Assembly (NCBI GenBank): GCA_023440965.1
Contig: JAEZRC010000007.1
Span: 186,001 to 250,000 of the forward strand
Length of the DNA: 64,000 nucleotides
From: Bacillota bacterium
Lineage (GTDB): Bacteria; Bacillota; Clostridia; Oscillospirales; Ruminococcaceae
Direction of reading: 5' to 3'
Positions 42,278 to 50,203 of the stretch are shown piece after piece (the first letter of the stretch is position 1; every line of letters starts with the position of its first letter). A model generated the notes under the pieces. That model was given only the letters and a program-made list of their open reading frames with translations. It did no database searches and was not told the DNA's origin. A program made the translations under genes and the position numbers.

Positions 42278-43486
42278 CTAACTAACCAGATTTTTAAATA
42301 TTCTCGGCGGTTTTGCAATTAAAATTGCCATTCCTATCATAGCAATGCAATTCGGCAATAGCGCTATAAAGCTATTATCTGGGTCAATAACTACATCCTT
42401 GAACCACATACTACCGACACAGTAAACAATTGCTATATATATTGTTTCAACTGTAAGAGAAATAAACGCTGTAATAAAATTACGGAAATACCTTGTTGTA
42501 CTTTCCCCACCGGCAAGGCAAGCGAAGAAAGGTGGAGCAATAGCAACCATTGCTGCAAGTTCAATACTTCGAAGCATAAGTTTGATAATTATTATTGCGC
42601 CGGCTATTGTCATCAATGTTCCCATAATCGTCATTGGAATAGAATTTGAAAATGCTTTAAAGAAATCTATAATCGGGCCGATTATTGGAATTTTACTTTT
42701 CGATACTTTCGGTATCAAATCATTATTAAAGAAGTTCATAGTAATTCCTTGAAGTACTATTTTTGCAACCAGTCCATTATTTATATCTAAAATTGTCTTA
42801 CAAACCATATAGCTTAAGTCAACCCATATCTTAGCAAGAAGTATTTGCCCTGCAACCTTTACACCACCTTTTGTAGTAAATAGTTCATATTTTAATGTGG
42901 TTGATAATAAATTTATGCCGATAAACAATAAGCATAGGCTGTAAGCAAATGTTTTGAAAATAGCTTGCATGCCTGGCATATTAGCAACTGACATAATATC
43001 AAAATGTCCTTCGTATAATGGATTCTGATTTGAAATAATAGCTTTTGGCACCATTAACCACAACATTTTTGAACTACTGATTAAGTCTTGTGAAAACTTT
43101 GTAGCATCCTTTGTATCAACATCTACACTTCCATCAATTCCTGATACATATATTTTGTTATAATACTCTGATGGATATAGCTGTTTATACTCGTCTTTTT
43201 CTGCCGGAGGTAGTTTATTGAATAATGCCGGATACTCATTAACCCAATCAAATTTTTGTTGTTTAGTAAGCTCGGAAGGAAAAACTATTCTCTTTGATAA
43301 AGCGATATATCCTGCCTTACTCGGAGTAGTAAGAGTAGATGGGTCTGTGGTAGAATTTAAAGGCTCATTAACACTTCCGGGCAAGTCATCAGGTTTGTTC
43401 GGATTGACTGGTGATGCGTTTGCCGGCAACAATCCAACAGAAAAAGAAATAATAATCATTATGAAAATCAATATAAATTTTTTCAT
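42278..43486 (-). CDS. VirB6/TrbL-like polytopic membrane protein
   Basis: A 402-residue protein with a signal peptide (about 1-24), a hydrophilic extracytoplasmic region (25-150) and about five or six transmembrane helices in the rest, with an Ala/Gly-rich core (AAMVAIAPPFFACLAGGEST). This matches VirB6/TrbL components of Gram-positive type IV systems in length and position. It lies between the pilin-like gene and prgI. Confidence 0.83.
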   Translation of the reverse strand: MKKFILIFIMIIISFSVGLLPANASPVNPNKPDDLPGSVNEPLNSTTDPSTLTTPSKAGYIALSKRIVFPSELTKQQKFDWVNEYPALFNKLPPAEKDEYKQLYPSEYYNKIYVSGIDGSVDVDTKDATKFSQDLISSSKMLWLMVPKAIISNQNPLYEGHFDIMSVANMPGMQAIFKTFAYSLCLLFIGINLLSTTLKYELFTTKGGVKVAGQILLAKIWVDLSYMVCKTILDINNGLVAKIVLQGITMNFFNNDLIPKVSKSKIPIIGPIIDFFKAFSNSIPMTIMGTLMTIAGAIIIIKLMLRSIELAAMVAIAPPFFACLAGGESTTRYFRNFITAFISLTVETIYIAIVYCVGSMWFKDVVIDPDNSFIALLPNCIAMIGMAILIAKPPRIFKNLVS

Positions 43487-43502
43487 AGTGTCCTTCTTTC
43501 TG

Positions 43503-43802
43503 TTAAAATAAAACAGCTTTTAATGCAAACGTAGCTCCAAATACTGCTCCAGTAACTATAAGTGTTGAAATACCGGCATTCATTTCTTTCGGGTTCTCAT
43601 CGGCTTTTCCTTGTACAATCTTTTGACATGCAGGAATACCGCCGGCAGCTGCTATTGCAATTCTTGCAATCCACAATACTATATCAGTTAAAACATCGAC
43701 CTTACTGGTATCTACTCCGGCAGGAGCTGCGTAAGTATTTAAACTAAAAAAGGATGATAAAGCTATCATCCATACTGCTACTATTAATTTTTTTCTTTTC
43801 AT
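43503..43802 (-). CDS. VirB2/Maff2-like small membrane protein
   Basis: A 99-residue protein with a signal peptide or first helix (about 1-25), a second hydrophobic helix (IVLWIARIAIAAAGGIP) and a third near the C-terminus (TLIVTGAVFGATFALKAVL). Layout matches VirB2/TrbC-like subunits of Gram-positive systems. Preceded by an AAAGGA site and a copy of the ICE palindrome 18 bp upstream of the start. Confidence 0.78.
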   Translation of the reverse strand: MKRKKLIVAVWMIALSSFFSLNTYAAPAGVDTSKVDVLTDIVLWIARIAIAAAGGIPACQKIVQGKADENPKEMNAGISTLIVTGAVFGATFALKAVLF

Positions 43803-43819
43803 TATTATTCTGTCCTTTC

Positions 43820-43837
43820 TGTGCTATTAATAGCACA
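43820..43837. promoter_or_regulatory. ICE palindrome copy 7 (exact)
   Basis: TGTGCTATTAATAGCACA, 1 bp after one stop codon and 18 bp before the virB2-like ATG. No room for a promoter between. Confidence 0.82.
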
Positions 43838-43838
43838 A

Positions 43839-44429
43839 TTACATATTCTGTATTGCTTTTGCAGCTGCTTTTGCTGCAATTGTAACGCCACCAGCAACCG
43901 CATTTCCTGCTGTTGTAGCTGCACTGGAAACATTACTTGCTGTCGTTGCTGTAGCTGTTGCAACTTGCTTCGTGGCATCAACGGTAGTTCCATTAAGTGC
44001 ATTTCTAAGTTTTGCAACTGCTTGCATCTGGTCTTTCTTTGCAGCTTCCTTGAATTGCGGTTTAGAAATATACTTCTTTCCTTCTTCTGTAAGAGTAGTA
44101 AAATGATTTTCTTTATCTATTGCTACCAACCCTTCTTTTGATGCCATCTCAAAATTACTTACTACAGCTGATTTTAATTCTTCATCAGGTAAGGAACTAA
44201 TTGCAGTATGAGGTAATATTTTATTATTCTGGAAGTACTGCAAATCAGTATACTGGCCTGTAAAAATAAAAGGAAGCTCTTCCGATGCAGGAACAAACTG
44301 TTGCATTGGTGTATTTATAACTTGCTTTTGAGTAGAAGACATAATTTTTTCAGTAGCGTGTTTAACACCTTTTGCAATGTTAACTCCTTCTTTTATTGTC
44401 CTGGTTAATTCGTCAAATTCTTCATCCAT
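43839..44429 (-). CDS. Unknown ICE protein with Ala/Thr-rich tail
   Basis: A 196-residue protein starting MDEEFDELTRTIKEGVNIAK. A short GTG-initiated form three codons longer is possible. The middle contains a winged-helix-like pattern (GLVAIDKENHFTTLTEEGKKYI). The last 50 residues are low-complexity Ala/Thr/Val (TATATTASNVSSAATTAGNA). Nineteen bp after virD4. Function unknown; it may be a coupling-protein accessory factor. Confidence 0.62.
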   Translation of the reverse strand: MDEEFDELTRTIKEGVNIAKGVKHATEKIMSSTQKQVINTPMQQFVPASEELPFIFTGQYTDLQYFQNNKILPHTAISSLPDEELKSAVVSNFEMASKEGLVAIDKENHFTTLTEEGKKYISKPQFKEAAKKDQMQAVAKLRNALNGTTVDATKQVATATATTASNVSSAATTAGNAVAGGVTIAAKAAAKAIQNM

Positions 44430-44447
44430 AAAACCCACCCTTTCATA

Positions 44448-46502
44448 TTAAAACTTGTTTATTATAGGATTAACTTCTTCCATGCCTTCAAAATCTGCTT
44501 CAAAGTCGGTTTCTTCAGGCTGTTCTTTTTGTTCTTCACACTCCTTAAAATCTTTTTGATTGAATATCTCGGACAATCTTTTTTGTTCTATGGCCTTTTC
44601 CTGTTCAGCTGCATATTTCTTTTCCGCTTCAGCTGCTTCAGCTTCTTCTAAATCTATATGGTTTTTTTCATATGCTTCTTTTGCTTGTTGCTCATAAAAA
44701 AGTTTCTTCTGAGCATTAATTTTACTATAAACAGCATTAATGTCTGTATTATTGTGCCAGTCCTTTTTAAATGAACTTCCGACAATACGTGATTGAGGAT
44801 GCGCAGAAGTATTAAACTTCTTCAGGAAGAAAGGCCTGTAATCATCAATAAAGGCTATCATATAACCACCGTACTTATTCTTCTCTTTTCCCTTCATACG
44901 CAAAGCAAGGGCTAATTCATTCACTTCTAATAAGTCACGGCCAGAGTATTGCTCGCTGTCTGAACCACCGCCCTGTTGCCCTCTGTTTTTGGATTGTGTG
45001 TCCGTACGTACTGTTGTTTTACCAAGACGTTCAACAACATACTTTTTTGTATCCATATCATTTGTCCCTAAAAAAGTAAATATCGAACAGTTACCGATAA
45101 TACTATCAAATGTTTTTTCATACAATGCTTTTAATTGTGATAAGCCTTGTAATACAGGACAAATACGTATATTATACGACCTTACAACAGAAAGCGTTTC
45201 ATTAAAGTTAGGAAGCTTACCGATGTTCGCAAATTCATCAAGTTCACAAGAAACAAGCAGTGGTAATCTTCCGTTATATTTGTTATTGGCAATATACATA
45301 AGACGTTCGAATAGTTGACTGTAAAAGATATTCGCAACTGCTTTATAGGTCTGCCTTGCAGCCGGAATAATTAAAAATATTGCTGTCTTTTCCGTTCCAA
45401 TAGTATCAAAGTCAATTTCATCTTCATTTGTCAGAATGTCAACACTTTCAACCGCCCACAAGCGTAATCTTGTGGATAGTGTTTTAGCAATACCGCCCAT
45501 CGTTACTTCAGGAGTACCACACATGGAATTCCAGTTGATTGTTACTGCATCGTTCTGATGCTCAACCCCATGCTTTTTCATGCACCGGGCAAGTTCACAA
45601 GTAGGATTTATAAATCCATCTTTATATGAAATTGTACTTACCAATCTGATAACACGACCGAATGACTTAATCTCAGACTTACTTTTCCAAAGATACAACA
45701 TAATAGCAATAAGTAAGTCCTGAGCTGCACCACTCCAGAAGTCTTCTTTGTCATTGTCGCCGGCAGAGTTCTTCATAAATAAATCAGCTACAGATAATAC
45801 ATCCTGTTCCGATACCATATACCTAAAAGGATTGTATGAGTTAGACATATTAATATCAATCAGGTTAAGCACTCTAATCTTATAACCATTAGCTTCAAGC
45901 ATTTTTGCAGTATCTCTATACAGCTCACCCTTCGGGTCTGTGATAACGTATGAGCCATACATCTGCATAATATCAACTTTGATTTTCCTATAAGATTTAC
46001 CTGCACCAGAACCACCAATAACAATTTCATTCAAATTGTTTGGCTTGTAATACTTCTCCTTCGGATTGTTTACAGTAACGTAAAAATCATTACCGATTGG
46101 AATACCTGTTCTATCTGCAAAATCTTTTTCCATTTCTTTATCCTCCCATTTGCCAGAACCATGTTCCACACCTTTATAGTCATTCGGTTTTCTATTAGTC
46201 GCTAAGTATATAAGCAAACCAAAGAAAACATATACCCACCAAATATGTATCTGATATTTTAAAATATCTATCAACATATTTTTAGTAAATGCAGTGTCAA
46301 AAACTTGTGAAGAAAACATAAAGCTTAAGAAGGTAAACATGTCTTCAACGCCTGGGCTGTGACCGTTAATAGAAATATAGCTTTTCAGCGAGTATGTAAA
46401 GTATATAAGAATGGCAAACAGAAAGAAAAAACAAAAGATTACTGTTTTAATTATTGCTTTGTTACTTCTGTCTTTACGGAGCTTGTATCTATTTTGTGTC
46501 AT
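44448..46502 (-). CDS. VirD4/TraG type IV coupling protein
   Basis: Delivers the relaxase-DNA complex to the secretion channel. The 684-residue protein has two N-terminal transmembrane helices (about 20-40 and 90-110), Walker A GGSGAGKSYRK (near 155), the motif VITDPKGELYRDT and Walker B region LVSCELDEFANIG. The C-terminus has a Glu/Gln/Lys-rich coiled coil. The start is the ATG at 46502 with GAAAGGAG; the TTG 15 bp upstream would include that site. Confidence 0.95.
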   Translation of the reverse strand: MTQNRYKLRKDRSNKAIIKTVIFCFFFLFAILIYFTYSLKSYISINGHSPGVEDMFTFLSFMFSSQVFDTAFTKNMLIDILKYQIHIWWVYVFFGLLIYLATNRKPNDYKGVEHGSGKWEDKEMEKDFADRTGIPIGNDFYVTVNNPKEKYYKPNNLNEIVIGGSGAGKSYRKIKVDIMQMYGSYVITDPKGELYRDTAKMLEANGYKIRVLNLIDINMSNSYNPFRYMVSEQDVLSVADLFMKNSAGDNDKEDFWSGAAQDLLIAIMLYLWKSKSEIKSFGRVIRLVSTISYKDGFINPTCELARCMKKHGVEHQNDAVTINWNSMCGTPEVTMGGIAKTLSTRLRLWAVESVDILTNEDEIDFDTIGTEKTAIFLIIPAARQTYKAVANIFYSQLFERLMYIANNKYNGRLPLLVSCELDEFANIGKLPNFNETLSVVRSYNIRICPVLQGLSQLKALYEKTFDSIIGNCSIFTFLGTNDMDTKKYVVERLGKTTVRTDTQSKNRGQQGGGSDSEQYSGRDLLEVNELALALRMKGKEKNKYGGYMIAFIDDYRPFFLKKFNTSAHPQSRIVGSSFKKDWHNNTDINAVYSKINAQKKLFYEQQAKEAYEKNHIDLEEAEAAEAEKKYAAEQEKAIEQKRLSEIFNQKDFKECEEQKEQPEETDFEADFEGMEEVNPIINKF

Positions 46503-46519
46503 ATTCTCTCCTTTCAAAT

Positions 46520-46537
46520 TGTGCTATTAATAGCACA
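46520..46537. promoter_or_regulatory. ICE palindrome copy 8 (exact, extended)
   Basis: TGTGCTATTAATAGCACA, 3 bp after the ArdC-like stop and 18 bp before the virD4 ATG. Perfect symmetry extends to 26 bp. Confidence 0.83.
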
Positions 46538-46540
46538 ATT

Positions 46541-47755
46541 TTATAATGTCATTGAATTTTTCTTTTGAGCAGATAACAACTGTTCGACCTTATCCGCATC
46601 CGTAATGTCATATCGAATAATTATTTTATCTTCCGTGGAACGAGCTTCACAACTGACATTTTCTTTTTCAAGTCTTGTAAGTTGTTCTTCAGATACTTCA
46701 GCATACATGTATTTTTCTTCTGGTGGATTGTATGTATCATCAATTCTATCAGGTAAGCCATCGTTGTCACCGTCTAAAGAAAGCTTATCAACATTTTCAT
46801 TACTGATATATTTATCAACCATTTTATCAATAGAATCTATAGAATTTTTATATGCTTCATTTGCATTATTCAAAGTATCTTCAAGTGTTGGCTTAACCGC
46901 ATCTTCGGCCATATTATTCACACAGCTTGTAAAGATTTTATAATGCTCTGCCAAATGACGTTTCCTTGTATCAGTAAGCTCAATATCAAAGTGAGATTGT
47001 AACATCACAGAATAAATATCTGCTTCCAATTCAACCTGACTTAACAACTTATCCTTTGCATCAGAATTATGGTGCATAAAAAAATGACCCATTTCGTGGG
47101 TCATGGTAGATACTTTTTCTGTATCATTCAATTTTTCATTCAGTTCAATAACGTTCTTATGGTTATACGCTTGTCCTCTTAAATTTACCGAACCAAAGTT
47201 CGCAATTTTAACATCGCATGAGAAATCATTATTACAAACATCTACAAGAGCATTAAATATCTTCGAATGCTGCTCTGAAGAATAACCTAAGTTAAAAAAC
47301 TTCGGATAGTCTTCCGCAGGGCAATTCGTCTGCGCTATATCAAATACATTTCCGAGCTTGAATTTAAGTATAGGCTTGACTTCAATAGTTCCGGCTTTAG
47401 CTTTTGCTTGTAATTTCTTCGAAGCTTTGGATAATTGTATCCATTCCCCATTATCATTTATCAAATTCACCTTAACCGGAACAAATATTTTAATGCCTTT
47501 TTCGCCATTATTGACTGAATACCCTTTTTCCTTAAAGCTCATAAAGCTTCCAACAAAATTGGCATTTTGATTCTGAAGATATATAAGAATTCGATTATTA
47601 ACACTATACTGATAAAATTTTGACTGGAAAGCGACAAGCTCTGCAATTTCTTCAGGATTGTTTTTGAAATTCTCTCCTATGTCCTTTATTTTATCAAGCA
47701 TTTCAATTTTTTCAGCTTCAAGTTGTTCTGGGGTCTTTTTTTGATAATCTGCCAT
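46541..47755 (-). CDS. ArdC-like antirestriction / zinc metallopeptidase-fold protein
   Basis: A 404-residue protein. The N-terminal ~120 residues match the ArdC ssDNA-binding region (YSVNNRILIYLQNQNANFVG, then FKEKGYSVNNGEKGIKIFVP). A metallopeptidase-like segment has HEMGHFFMHH near residue 218 and a downstream ELEAD. ArdC proteins protect incoming plasmid DNA against restriction. The C-terminal ~55 residues (VSEEQLTRLEKENVSCEAR and on to VEQLL) match the C-termini of the nucleotidase-like protein and the relaxase. Confidence 0.85.
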   Translation of the reverse strand: MADYQKKTPEQLEAEKIEMLDKIKDIGENFKNNPEEIAELVAFQSKFYQYSVNNRILIYLQNQNANFVGSFMSFKEKGYSVNNGEKGIKIFVPVKVNLINDNGEWIQLSKASKKLQAKAKAGTIEVKPILKFKLGNVFDIAQTNCPAEDYPKFFNLGYSSEQHSKIFNALVDVCNNDFSCDVKIANFGSVNLRGQAYNHKNVIELNEKLNDTEKVSTMTHEMGHFFMHHNSDAKDKLLSQVELEADIYSVMLQSHFDIELTDTRKRHLAEHYKIFTSCVNNMAEDAVKPTLEDTLNNANEAYKNSIDSIDKMVDKYISNENVDKLSLDGDNDGLPDRIDDTYNPPEEKYMYAEVSEEQLTRLEKENVSCEARSTEDKIIIRYDITDADKVEQLLSAQKKNSMTL

Positions 47756-47766
47756 TGCAATTCCTC

Positions 47767-48270
47767 CTATGCAAATTTTTCTTCAATATTCTTACGTGTT
47801 TCTGCATCCAATTCAGATAATGACCTTAAATCTGCTTCCAGGATAAAGTCGCCGATTGCTATATGCTCAGCTGGCACTTCTGTAAAATACAATTCGCAAT
47901 TATCATCTTTCACAATAGCAATATTGTTTACGAACCCTACTACGCTGTTATCATATTGCATACCTTTCACCCCCTCAATTTTATTATTCATTGCCTGGCC
48001 GCCATCAGAAGAAAGAATATCATGTAAGTGTGACATACTCATACCACTTCGCCCACCACCAACAATCAAATCATTTTTTATTACTTCTTTCTGATACATA
48101 GACATTCCGCTTCCTTTTAAAGCAATAACACCATTGTTTTCGCTAAGTTCTTTATATTCTTTTTCAGCATCAAAAATCAGTATATTAGTAGCATCCATTG
48201 AATTTACTAATTCTTTTTTTAAATACATACTCATTCCACTTCCTTTTAACGCAACAATATCATTTTTCAT
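47767..48270 (-). CDS. Unknown protein with three GSGMSM repeats
   Basis: A 167-residue protein. The motif ALKGSGMSMY appears at residues 7-16 and 50-59, and a variant RSGMSMS at 74-80. Between the first two is NILIFDAEKEYKELSENNG, similar to the DPENEY segment that follows Walker A in VirB4-type ATPases, but no P-loop is present. The C-terminal half is acidic with a beta-rich stretch. Not recognised. It sits between the ArdC-like gene and small membrane genes in a continuous minus-strand run. Confidence 0.6.
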   Translation of the reverse strand: MKNDIVALKGSGMSMYLKKELVNSMDATNILIFDAEKEYKELSENNGVIALKGSGMSMYQKEVIKNDLIVGGGRSGMSMSHLHDILSSDGGQAMNNKIEGVKGMQYDNSVVGFVNNIAIVKDDNCELYFTEVPAEHIAIGDFILEADLRSLSELDAETRKNIEEKFA

Positions 48271-48275
48271 ACTTT

Positions 48276-48497
48276 TTATCCCCTCATATTTTTAAGGATT
48301 TCCGCAGCCATATAATAGACTTTAACCTTAATTGCTTTTTTCTTTTTAAATTTTCGAAAAAATTTATATATTGAAAATTTAGGAAAATCACATGATAAAA
48401 AGATTATAACAATAAATACTCCAATCAACATTAAGAATTGAGGACTACAAATAGTAAACCACATAATTTCCGGTAGCTTACGTAAAATATCAATCAT
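48276..48497 (-). CDS. Small membrane protein
   Basis: A 73-residue protein with one transmembrane helix (about 18-36) and a very basic C-terminal half (FRKFKKKKAIKVKVYYM). Its ATG overlaps the stop of the 53-residue gene as ATGA. Unknown function. Confidence 0.62.
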   Translation of the reverse strand: MIDILRKLPEIMWFTICSPQFLMLIGVFIVIIFLSCDFPKFSIYKFFRKFKKKKAIKVKVYYMAAEILKNMRG

Positions 48498-48655
48498 CTA
48501 TGTTCTCCTTTATCATTCTTTCTTTTTTCTTTTTTAGGTCTTGGCCCGAAATTATGTACATTCGGAATCACAAGAAAGCAAAAAAAGGCGATAATCATTA
48601 TAAAGCATAGAAGCCACATAACAGTAGTCGGAATTGAACAAATGAAATCAAACAT
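48494..48655 (-). CDS. Tiny membrane protein (53 residues)
   Basis: A short gene starting MFDFICSIPTTVMWLLCFIM at the ATG at 48655, preceded by AAAGGAG. It has one transmembrane helix (about 11-31) and a basic tail, the same design as the following 73-residue gene. It overlaps that gene by 4 bp (ATGA). The ribosome binding site, coupling and design support a real gene. Confidence 0.68.
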   Translation of the reverse strand: MFDFICSIPTTVMWLLCFIMIIAFFCFLVIPNVHNFGPRPKKEKRKNDKGEHR

Positions 48656-48657
48656 AT

Positions 48658-49128
48658 TTACTCTCCTTTTTTATATAAATCTTCGAATTTTATTTCTGAA
48701 ACGGATTTGTTTTTTAAATCTTCAAGTCTATCCCATATACGTTCACGTTCTGCCTGAATACCTTGAACAAACATATTAATTTCATTTTCAGTAAAACCTG
48801 TGCCGTATAAATTACCACTACATCCTTGGAATTCAATATCAACCATTGGATTACCGTCTGTGTCTTTGCAGCCGTTTTTTATAATAATTCCAGAAGGAAT
48901 CTGAGAACTATTCCAACAGGAACTTAATTTCTGAAGTTGTTCGATAGCATTTTCAGGAGTTATTTCAACATCTCCGCTTAAAATACCAATAACATTATCT
49001 GAGATATCATTTACGCTAGTTACTGGTAAAAATAAGCAATCACTTCCACGTAGCTCAACAGGTCGTGATTTATCTTTTATTTTCATTAATGCATCAATAA
49101 GTTCCTGAACATTCATTTCTTTTAGCAT
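48658..49128 (-). CDS. Unknown soluble ICE protein
   Basis: A 156-residue acidic protein starting MLKEMNVQELIDALMKIKDK. The C-terminal part is helical (FVQGIQAERERIWDRLEDLK). No family recognised. AAAGGAG lies upstream. An alternative start is the Met five codons in. Confidence 0.62.
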   Translation of the reverse strand: MLKEMNVQELIDALMKIKDKSRPVELRGSDCLFLPVTSVNDISDNVIGILSGDVEITPENAIEQLQKLSSCWNSSQIPSGIIIKNGCKDTDGNPMVDIEFQGCSGNLYGTGFTENEINMFVQGIQAERERIWDRLEDLKNKSVSEIKFEDLYKKGE

Positions 49129-49145
49129 AATTAATCATCTCCTTT

Positions 49146-50162
49146 CTATAATGTCTTGTTGTTTCTATTGCCAAACAACTGTTCCACCTTACTCACATCT
49201 GCCGATGCAACCTGAATAATCAACTTATTATCACAATCCTTCGAAACAAAGTTAATTTCAGATTTTCCTAACCTAGATAACTGGTCTTCAGAAACTTCTA
49301 TGTAAATATATTTACTATCAGAAATTTCATCCTTAATGCTTACTTTACCATGCATTATGTTTACGATGTTATCAGCTAAAATATCCGGGCTTTTGTTAAA
49401 ATCTAATTTATCATACTGCCATGAACCTTTTGTGTTGTTAATGCCATTAAGTATTTTTATGCCTTTTGCAGGTGGCTGCCATAAATTTAAGTTAGCTGTG
49501 TAATCATCCAAAAGGAAATCGTTATTTCTGATGCCACCGATTACATAGTCTTTCTTGTCAACCCCACAAGGGCAAAAAATCCTATGTTTTGCATCGACCT
49601 CTGGAATGTATTTATCTAACCATTTATTTTTTTCATCCAAGGCATATTTAGAATCAGAAAGATAAGCTGAAAGTATATATACTTCAATATCTTTATGGTT
49701 CTGCGTTATTTCTTTTACAGCATCAATAACATTCTGCTGTGGAGCAAGTTTTTCAAAATATCCTTTTTCAAAAAGCGGTTCAAGGGTATCCAGTGTTTTG
49801 AACTGTGCCAACGTTCCATCCATATCAACAAATATTCTTTGCTTTTCAATAAGTGCAGCAGGAAGTTCCGTAAAGCCGAAATCATCACAAAACCAGTAGC
49901 TTTTATGTTTTGTTTTTGTTTCTTCAATTTCAACAATATCTGAAACACTTAAACTATGTCCTATAAAATCATTGGGTCGGTCAACGTTAAATTTAGCATA
50001 TATTTGTTCAAGGTCAACGTTTTGCACCTTTCCAGTATAAACACAATCATACAGACTAAAATCGAAACTTCCTGCAAGCATTTTCATATGTTTAAAGCTT
50101 TCAAACATAACTCTCTTTGTATCTCTTTCGCTGTTTATCTGATATATTTTTATTTTGATCAT
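49146..50162 (-). CDS. YodL-like / HAD 5'-nucleotidase fusion protein
   Basis: A 338-residue protein. The N-terminal ~90 residues (IKIYQINSERDTKRVMFESF, then FDFSLYDCVYTGKV) match the YodL-type domain common in Firmicute ICEs. Residues ~105-275 resemble a deoxyribonucleotidase of the HAD superfamily: FVDMDGTLAQFK (motif I nucleophile), VYILSAYL (motif II region) and FLLDDYTANL (motif IV). The C-terminal ~50 residues repeat the module seen in the ArdC-like protein. The start is the ATG at 50162 with AAAGGA; the longer frame runs through the palindrome. It may hydrolyse nucleoside monophosphates during transfer. Confidence 0.75.
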   Translation of the reverse strand: MIKIKIYQINSERDTKRVMFESFKHMKMLAGSFDFSLYDCVYTGKVQNVDLEQIYAKFNVDRPNDFIGHSLSVSDIVEIEETKTKHKSYWFCDDFGFTELPAALIEKQRIFVDMDGTLAQFKTLDTLEPLFEKGYFEKLAPQQNVIDAVKEITQNHKDIEVYILSAYLSDSKYALDEKNKWLDKYIPEVDAKHRIFCPCGVDKKDYVIGGIRNNDFLLDDYTANLNLWQPPAKGIKILNGINNTKGSWQYDKLDFNKSPDILADNIVNIMHGKVSIKDEISDSKYIYIEVSEDQLSRLGKSEINFVSKDCDNKLIIQVASADVSKVEQLFGNRNNKTL

Positions 50163-50181
50163 ATTATCCGTCCTTTCAAAT

Positions 50182-50199
50182 TGTGCTATTAATAGCACA
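50182..50199. promoter_or_regulatory. ICE palindrome copy 9 (exact, extended)
   Basis: TGTGCTATTAATAGCACA, 4 bp after the relaxase stop and 20 bp before the next ATG. Symmetry extends to 26 bp. Confidence 0.83.
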
Positions 50200-50203
50200 A
50201 TTT

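Noticed and set aside
43805..44141. Gln/Leu-rich and Cys-rich open frames
   Set aside because: Out-of-frame readings of the Ala/Thr-rich tail of the 196-residue protein.
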